Positions 13,580-13,654 of a DNA stretch of 13,654 nucleotides are shown in pieces (the stretch's first letter is position 1; the number at the start of each line of letters is the position of its first letter). Under the pieces are notes generated by a model. It did not search any database and had not been told where the DNA came from. It saw only the letters and a program-made list of their open reading frames with translations. The DNA is from UBA3871 sp002392265 (GTDB taxonomy: Bacteria > Bacillota > Clostridia > Peptostreptococcales > Anaerovoracaceae): contig CAMOGS010000055.1 of the NCBI GenBank assembly GCA_946614255.1, positions 1-13,654 of the forward strand, written 5' to 3'. A program made the position numbers and the translations under genes.

Positions 13580-13654
13580 TTTTTCCGCCTCCTTTAGCGG
13601 CGCCGATTTCGCCGATTCTGATTTTTATTAAAATCTTTATTATTTTTAATTAAA
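13580..13654. other. Leader upstream of terS: AT-rich tract and short GC repeats
   Basis: This 75-base stretch up to the window edge has an AT-rich outer part (13619-13654) and a GC-rich inner part. The inner part contains an 8-base direct repeat CGCCGATT at 13601-13608 and 13610-13617, the first overlapping the palindrome CGGCGCCG at 13598-13605. No clear -35/-10 pair is visible. Packaging recognition sites often lie near the small terminase gene, so the repeats are candidate binding elements, but the evidence is slight. Confidence 0.3.

Noticed and set aside
1..13654. tRNA genes, insertion sequences or an integrase
   Set aside because: I saw no cloverleaf-like sequence in the small gaps, no transposase motifs, and no recombinase signature in any frame.

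Overview
The window is a contiguous late (structural and lysis) module of a tailed bacteriophage or prophage, with every gene on the minus strand. Read in transcription order (high to low coordinates) it runs: small and large terminase, a 57-residue spacer protein, portal, a 57-residue zinc-ribbon-like protein, scaffold, N4-gp56-family major capsid protein, a small Ala/Lys-rich head protein, a head-to-tail adaptor, a 643-residue tail-nozzle/stabilisation protein, an Ala/Ser-rich tail fibre, two tandem paralogous proteins each predicted to be a seven-bladed propeller, an M23 endolysin, a one-helix membrane protein, a holin, and the first 21 codons of another gene cut by the window edge. There is no major tail protein, tail-assembly chaperone pair, tape measure, baseplate or sheath. 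The order portal, capsid, adaptor, nozzle, fibre is that of a short-tailed (podovirus-type) virion.

The host is most likely a low-to-mid-GC Bacillota (Clostridia, plausibly Lachnospiraceae-like). The basis is: strong AGGAGG-type ribosome binding sites before most genes; a short helical N-terminal module on the propeller proteins that is common in Bacillota phage structural proteins; an M23 endolysin with a C-terminal SLH-like segment of the kind found in clostridial phage lysins; and a holin with the NVKSIVTL motif typical of those phages. The host assignment is inference, because no host gene is present.

Genes are packed almost without gaps. Several stop codons overlap the next start (TGA/ATG, TAA-ATG) or the next ribosome binding site (TAGGAGG), so the block is probably one late transcript entering from beyond the right edge. 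No convincing promoter or intrinsic terminator lies inside the window. The largest gap (7582-7644) holds a 19-codon ORF whose stop overlaps the adaptor start and which contains a hairpin. Two genes missing from a 60-codon cutoff (9766-9939 and 11609-11782) have good ribosome binding sites and overlap their neighbours.

Functionally, the terminase pair packages DNA through the portal into a scaffold-assembled shell. The adaptor and nozzle close the portal and form the short tail. The Ala/Ser-rich fibre and the twin propellers are the likely host-recognition parts. The M23 enzyme, holin and accessory membrane protein release progeny. The most distinctive feature is the tandem pair of seven-repeat propeller proteins, one of which carries near-identical blade DNA suggesting recent blade duplication.
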